DNA of 64,000 nucleotides. Origin: Saccharopolyspora aridisoli. GTDB taxonomy: Bacteria > Actinomycetota > Actinomycetes > Mycobacteriales > Pseudonocardiaceae. Shown in pieces: positions 61,414 through 64,000 of the stretch. The position numbers and the translations under genes are program-made. Each line of letters opens with the position of its first letter. Position 1 is the first letter of the stretch. The notes below the pieces were generated by a model. That model saw nothing but the letters and a program-made list of their open reading frames with translations. It searched no databases and had not been told where the DNA came from. The stretch is from positions 1-64,000 of the forward strand of contig NZ_SMKV01000022.1 in NCBI RefSeq assembly GCF_004348445.1. Direction: 5' to 3'.

Positions 61414-62313
61414 ATGGGTGTGGAGCTGCGCTACCTGACCGCCTTCGTGGCGGTCGCCGAGGAGCTTCACTTCGGCCGCGCCGCCAAGCGCCTGCAGATG
61501 GCCCAGCCGCCGCTGAGCCAGCAGATCAGGCAGCTGGAGAAGGAACTCGGCGTGCGGCTGTTCGAGCGCAACACGCGGTCGGTGCGGCTGACCAACGCGG
61601 GGGAGTCCTTCCTCGAACCCGCGCGCACCGTCCTCGACGACGTCGACATGGCCGTCGGCGCGGCCCGGGCCGCCGGGCGAGGCGAACGCGGGCGGGTCAC
61701 CGTCGGGTTCGCCGGAGCCTCCAGCCACGAGGCGCTGCCGGTGCTCACCCGTGCGGTGCGCGCCGCCCACCCGGGCCTGGAACTGGTGATGCGCGGGCAG
61801 ACCTACGCCGACGTCGCCCTGGCCAAGGTCGCCGACGGAACGCTGGACCTCGGATTCGTCCGGATGCCGGTCAACCAGCCCGGCGTGAACACCCGCGTCA
61901 TCGAGGTCGAAGAGCTCATCTGCGCCCTGCCCACCGACCACCGGCTGGCCGAGCTGGACCGCGTGCCGATCGCTGAACTCGCCGAGGAGCCCTTCGTCAG
62001 CTTCCCCTCCAACGCCGGGTCCACGCTGCGCGACGCGCTGGTCAAGGCGTGCGTGGCGGGCGGATTCACGCCGCGCGTGGTGCAGGAGGCGCCCGACTCC
62101 TACACGATCCTCGCCCTGGTGGCGGCCGGTGTCGGAGTCACGCTGACGCTGACCTCCTGCCAGCACATCCAGCAGACCGGCCTGGTCTACCGCCAGCTCG
62201 CGGGCCAACCGACCCGCTTGCGGGCGGCGCTGGCCTGGCGCGAGGACAACACCAACGCCGCGCTGCACACCGTCCTCGGCATCGCCGAAACCGCCCTGCC
62301 CACCCCCGATTGA
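61414..62313 (+). CDS. LysR-family transcriptional regulator
   Basis: The 299-residue regulator has the LysR helix-turn-helix (ELRYLTAFVAVAEELHFGRAA and LQMAQPPLSQQIRQLEKELG, residues 3-42). Its effector domain has VTVGFAGASSHEALPVLTRAV and LALVAAGVGVTLT. The closest types are CatM/BenM-like regulators of aromatic or organic acid catabolism. ATG 61414 or the GTG at 61420 could start it. It is divergent from the CoA-transferase operon and upstream of the permease, and probably controls both in response to a pathway acid. Confidence 0.93.
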   Translation: MGVELRYLTAFVAVAEELHFGRAAKRLQMAQPPLSQQIRQLEKELGVRLFERNTRSVRLTNAGESFLEPARTVLDDVDMAVGAARAAGRGERGRVTVGFAGASSHEALPVLTRAVRAAHPGLELVMRGQTYADVALAKVADGTLDLGFVRMPVNQPGVNTRVIEVEELICALPTDHRLAELDRVPIAELAEEPFVSFPSNAGSTLRDALVKACVAGGFTPRVVQEAPDSYTILALVAAGVGVTLTLTSCQHIQQTGLVYRQLAGQPTRLRAALAWREDNTNAALHTVLGIAETALPTPD

Positions 62314-62318
62314 TCTGA

Positions 62319-62354
62319 GCGGCGTCTCAACGCGGCGTCGATTTCGTATTGGAC
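62319..62354. promoter_or_regulatory. LysR-type control region, site 2, upstream of the permease
   Basis: On the minus strand this region reads GTCCAATACG (62345-62354), then GTTGAGAC, then TCAGATC. These are the same words as in site 1, with different spacing. It lies about 60 bp before the permease start. It also contains two GGCGTC direct repeats. Confidence 0.5.
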
Positions 62355-62412
62355 GCCCCCGCGTTCGGCCTGCCACGGTTGCTGAGATCACACCGGGTTC
62401 GAAGGGGAACGC

Positions 62413-63753
62413 ATGAGCAGCGCGCGCACGGCGAACCGTGCCGGGTTCGGGGCCTTCGTCGGCTCCACCATCGAATGGTTCGACTTCTACATCTACGGCA
62501 CCGCCTCCGCGCTGGTCTTCGACGAGGTCTTCTTCCCCGAACTCGACGGTGCCCTGGGCACGCTGGTCGCCTTCGCGACGTTCTGGGTCGGCTTCCTCGC
62601 CCGCCCGATCGGCGGCGTCATCTTCGGCCACGTCGGAGACCGGTTGGGTCGCAAGAAGACCCTGGTCATCACGCTGCTGATGATGGGCATCGCGACCACC
62701 GCCATCGGACTGCTGCCCGGCTACGCCGAGATCGGGGTGTGGGCGCCGATCCTGCTGGTGTGCATCCGGATGGTGCAGGGCATCGGACTCGGCGGCGAGT
62801 GGGGCGGCTCGGTGCTCATCGCCTCCGAGCACGCCCCCAGGGGGAAGTCCATCCTCTACGGCGCCTTCGCCCAGCAGGGCTCGCCGGTCGGCAACACGCT
62901 CAGCACCGTCTGCTTCCTGCTGATCAGCGAGCTGCCCGAGCCCGACATGCTCAGCTGGGGCTGGCGCATCCCGTTCCTGGCCTCGGCCGCACTGGTCGTG
63001 GTGGGCCTGTTCATCCGGCTCCGCGTCACCGAATCCCCGGCGATGGAACGGCTCATCCAGGCCGAGAAGACCGCGAAGCTGCCGGTGTGGGAGGTCGTCC
63101 GCTCGCACCCGGGACTGCTGGCACTGGGCATCGGCGCCTGCACCATCGGCCTGTCGGCCACCTACTTCAAGTCGACGTTCGCGCTCGCGTGGGCCACCAG
63201 CGACCTCGGGTTCGCCAAGACCGACTTCCTGACGATCATCCTGACCGCCAACATCGCACAAATCCTCGTGCAGCCCTTCGGAGCCGTGATCGCCACCAAG
63301 ATGCGCAGCCTGTCGCGCGCGGTGACGTTCATGCTGCTCCCGGAGGTCGTGCTGCTGCCGCTGATGTTCGTGCTCATCGGCACCGAGAACTACTGGCTGG
63401 CCATGGTCGGCGTCGCGGTGGCCACCGTGCCGCACTGCCTGTACTACGCGGCGATGGCCGGCATCCTCGCCGGCCGCTTCCCGGCCGAGGTGCGCTACAC
63501 CGGGCTTTCGCTGTGCTACCAGCTCTGCGGCACGCTGCTCGGCGGAACCACCCCGGTCGTGGGCCAGTTCCTGCTGAGCGCGTCGGGCTCGATCAACCTT
63601 GTCATCGCCTACGCGCTGTTCCAAGTGCTGCTCACGCTCGGCTGCATGCTGTTGCTGCTGCGCCGGCCCAGTCATGACGAACGCGACGACCCGGGAGGCG
63701 AAGGTGACCAGAGCACGCTGGATCCGGCGGCCGGAAGGGTCCAACTGGGGTGA
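62413..63753 (+). CDS. MHS-family MFS permease (metabolite:H+ symporter)
   Basis: The 446-residue protein opens with GAFVGSTIEWFDFYIYGTASAL, the classic MHS start. It has GHVGDRLGRKKTLVITLLMMG (MFS motif A), VRMVQGIGLGGEWGGSVL and twelve helices. Relatives import organic acids such as citrate, shikimate or dicarboxylates with protons. It lies downstream of LysR, shares promoter words with the CoA-transferase operon and overlaps the cyclase-family gene. It is the probable uptake system for the acid that the CoA-transferase activates. Confidence 0.93.
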   Translation: MSSARTANRAGFGAFVGSTIEWFDFYIYGTASALVFDEVFFPELDGALGTLVAFATFWVGFLARPIGGVIFGHVGDRLGRKKTLVITLLMMGIATTAIGLLPGYAEIGVWAPILLVCIRMVQGIGLGGEWGGSVLIASEHAPRGKSILYGAFAQQGSPVGNTLSTVCFLLISELPEPDMLSWGWRIPFLASAALVVVGLFIRLRVTESPAMERLIQAEKTAKLPVWEVVRSHPGLLALGIGACTIGLSATYFKSTFALAWATSDLGFAKTDFLTIILTANIAQILVQPFGAVIATKMRSLSRAVTFMLLPEVVLLPLMFVLIGTENYWLAMVGVAVATVPHCLYYAAMAGILAGRFPAEVRYTGLSLCYQLCGTLLGGTTPVVGQFLLSASGSINLVIAYALFQVLLTLGCMLLLLRRPSHDERDDPGGEGDQSTLDPAAGRVQLG

Positions 63754-64000
63754 CTTCGGGCCTGACGACACCTCGGGGCGGATGAACCTGCTGACTCCGC
63801 AGCGGGTCCGCGCGGCGGTGGCCGAGGTGCGCGAGGGCATCACGCACGCGCTGAGCCTCCCGCTGACCCTGCCGGGTGGGAACGGGTTGAACCCCAACCG
63901 GTTCCCACCGGTCCTGCGCCCCACCCGGCGCTTCGGCGAGATCAACTTCAACTACGAACTGCGCAGCAGGGTCGACGGCGCCACCGACGTGCTCTGCGAC
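63704..64000 (+). CDS. Cyclase-family (kynurenine formamidase-like) hydrolase, partial
   Basis: The gene runs off the right end. The visible 99 residues read RRPEGSNWGDFGPDDTSGR, then NLLTPQRVRAAVAEVREG, LSLPLTLPGGNGLNPNRFPP and a FNYELRS segment. This is the N-terminal part of the putative cyclase family (DUF4437-free, KynB-like), whose metal motif HxGTHxD would come after the window edge. The GTG at 63704 has GGGAGG six bases upstream; an ATG at 63674 is possible. It overlaps the permease 3' end by 50 bases, so the two are coupled. Confidence 0.85.
   Translation, partial: MTRARWIRRPEGSNWGDFGPDDTSGRMNLLTPQRVRAAVAEVREGITHALSLPLTLPGGNGLNPNRFPPVLRPTRRFGEINFNYELRSRVDGATDVLCD

Noticed and set aside
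61336-63951. 871-codon minus-strand frame opposite lysR and the MHS permease
   Set aside because: Both plus-strand genes are unambiguous; the antisense frame is a by-product of codon bias.

Overview
The window is G+C-rich actinobacterial DNA. The reading frames favour G or C at third positions, several genes start with GTG and one with TTG, and clear GGAGG-type ribosome sites precede many starts. A large EmbA/B/C-type arabinosyltransferase points to an arabinogalactan wall. Together with DevR/DosR-like and Hrp1-like proteins, a DUF5313 protein and a nitrobindin-like protein, this suggests the Pseudonocardiales (for example a Saccharopolyspora-like organism) or a relative. The genus is an inference. 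I recognised no rRNA or tRNA gene and no CRISPR array. There are only relics of insertion sequences, so this looks like accessory chromosome rich in small catabolic and regulatory loci.

Layout. 1-5.9 kb: end of ahcY with a strong terminator, a RibD-C reductase, a LacI regulator divergent from an HpsN-like dehydrogenase with twin operators, a transporter remnant, a DivIVA-repeat protein, a methyltransferase and a DJ-1/PfpI protein. 6-16.6 kb: adenine/adenosine deaminase, a YGSN-motif protein, a phosphotriesterase/thiolase/DUF35 operon, a PLP dehydratase, SDR, XRE-cupin, DUF5313, an OhrR-like regulator, a Tat-exported DUF839 protein and a crotonase. 16.8-23.6 kb: a CSD protein, an ADH/amidohydrolase/DUF59 trio like that found beside propane monooxygenases, an NHEJ polymerase-phosphoesterase protein, a VOC protein and a lipoate-ligase-like protein. 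23.8-31.5 kb: a Rieske pseudogene with many frameshifts, a CsoR-type copZ-copA operon, then an Hrp1-like CBS protein, a DevR-like regulator and a soluble multi-HAMP hybrid kinase.

31.6-46.6 kb: a four-carbon acid-sugar kinase/PdxA2/DeoR operon, an MFS exporter, a secreted endonuclease, a leftward acyl-CoA ligase/SDR pair, a nitronate monooxygenase/PadR/SnoaL-like operon under a 33-bp palindrome, another MFS protein, a secreted HNH protein and a TAXI-TRAP uptake system. 46.7-47.6 kb: decayed IS200/IS605 material. 47.7-52 kb: a YciO protein, an LLM monooxygenase, cspA with a strong terminator, a nitrobindin-like protein and a 41-residue membrane protein. 52.1-64 kb: the arabinosyltransferase, an AEC carrier with a late frameshift, a molybdopterin oxidoreductase, and a CoA-transferase plus mesaconyl-CoA-hydratase-type operon. 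The last lies opposite a LysR gene, an MHS-type permease and a cyclase-family enzyme cut by the window end.

The genes mostly work as small independent units of regulator, permease and two or three enzymes. The most coherent regulatory unit is 27.2-31.5 kb. The best-supported DNA signals are the LacI operators, the CsoR boxes, the PadR-adjacent palindrome and the words shared by the LysR-locus promoters.
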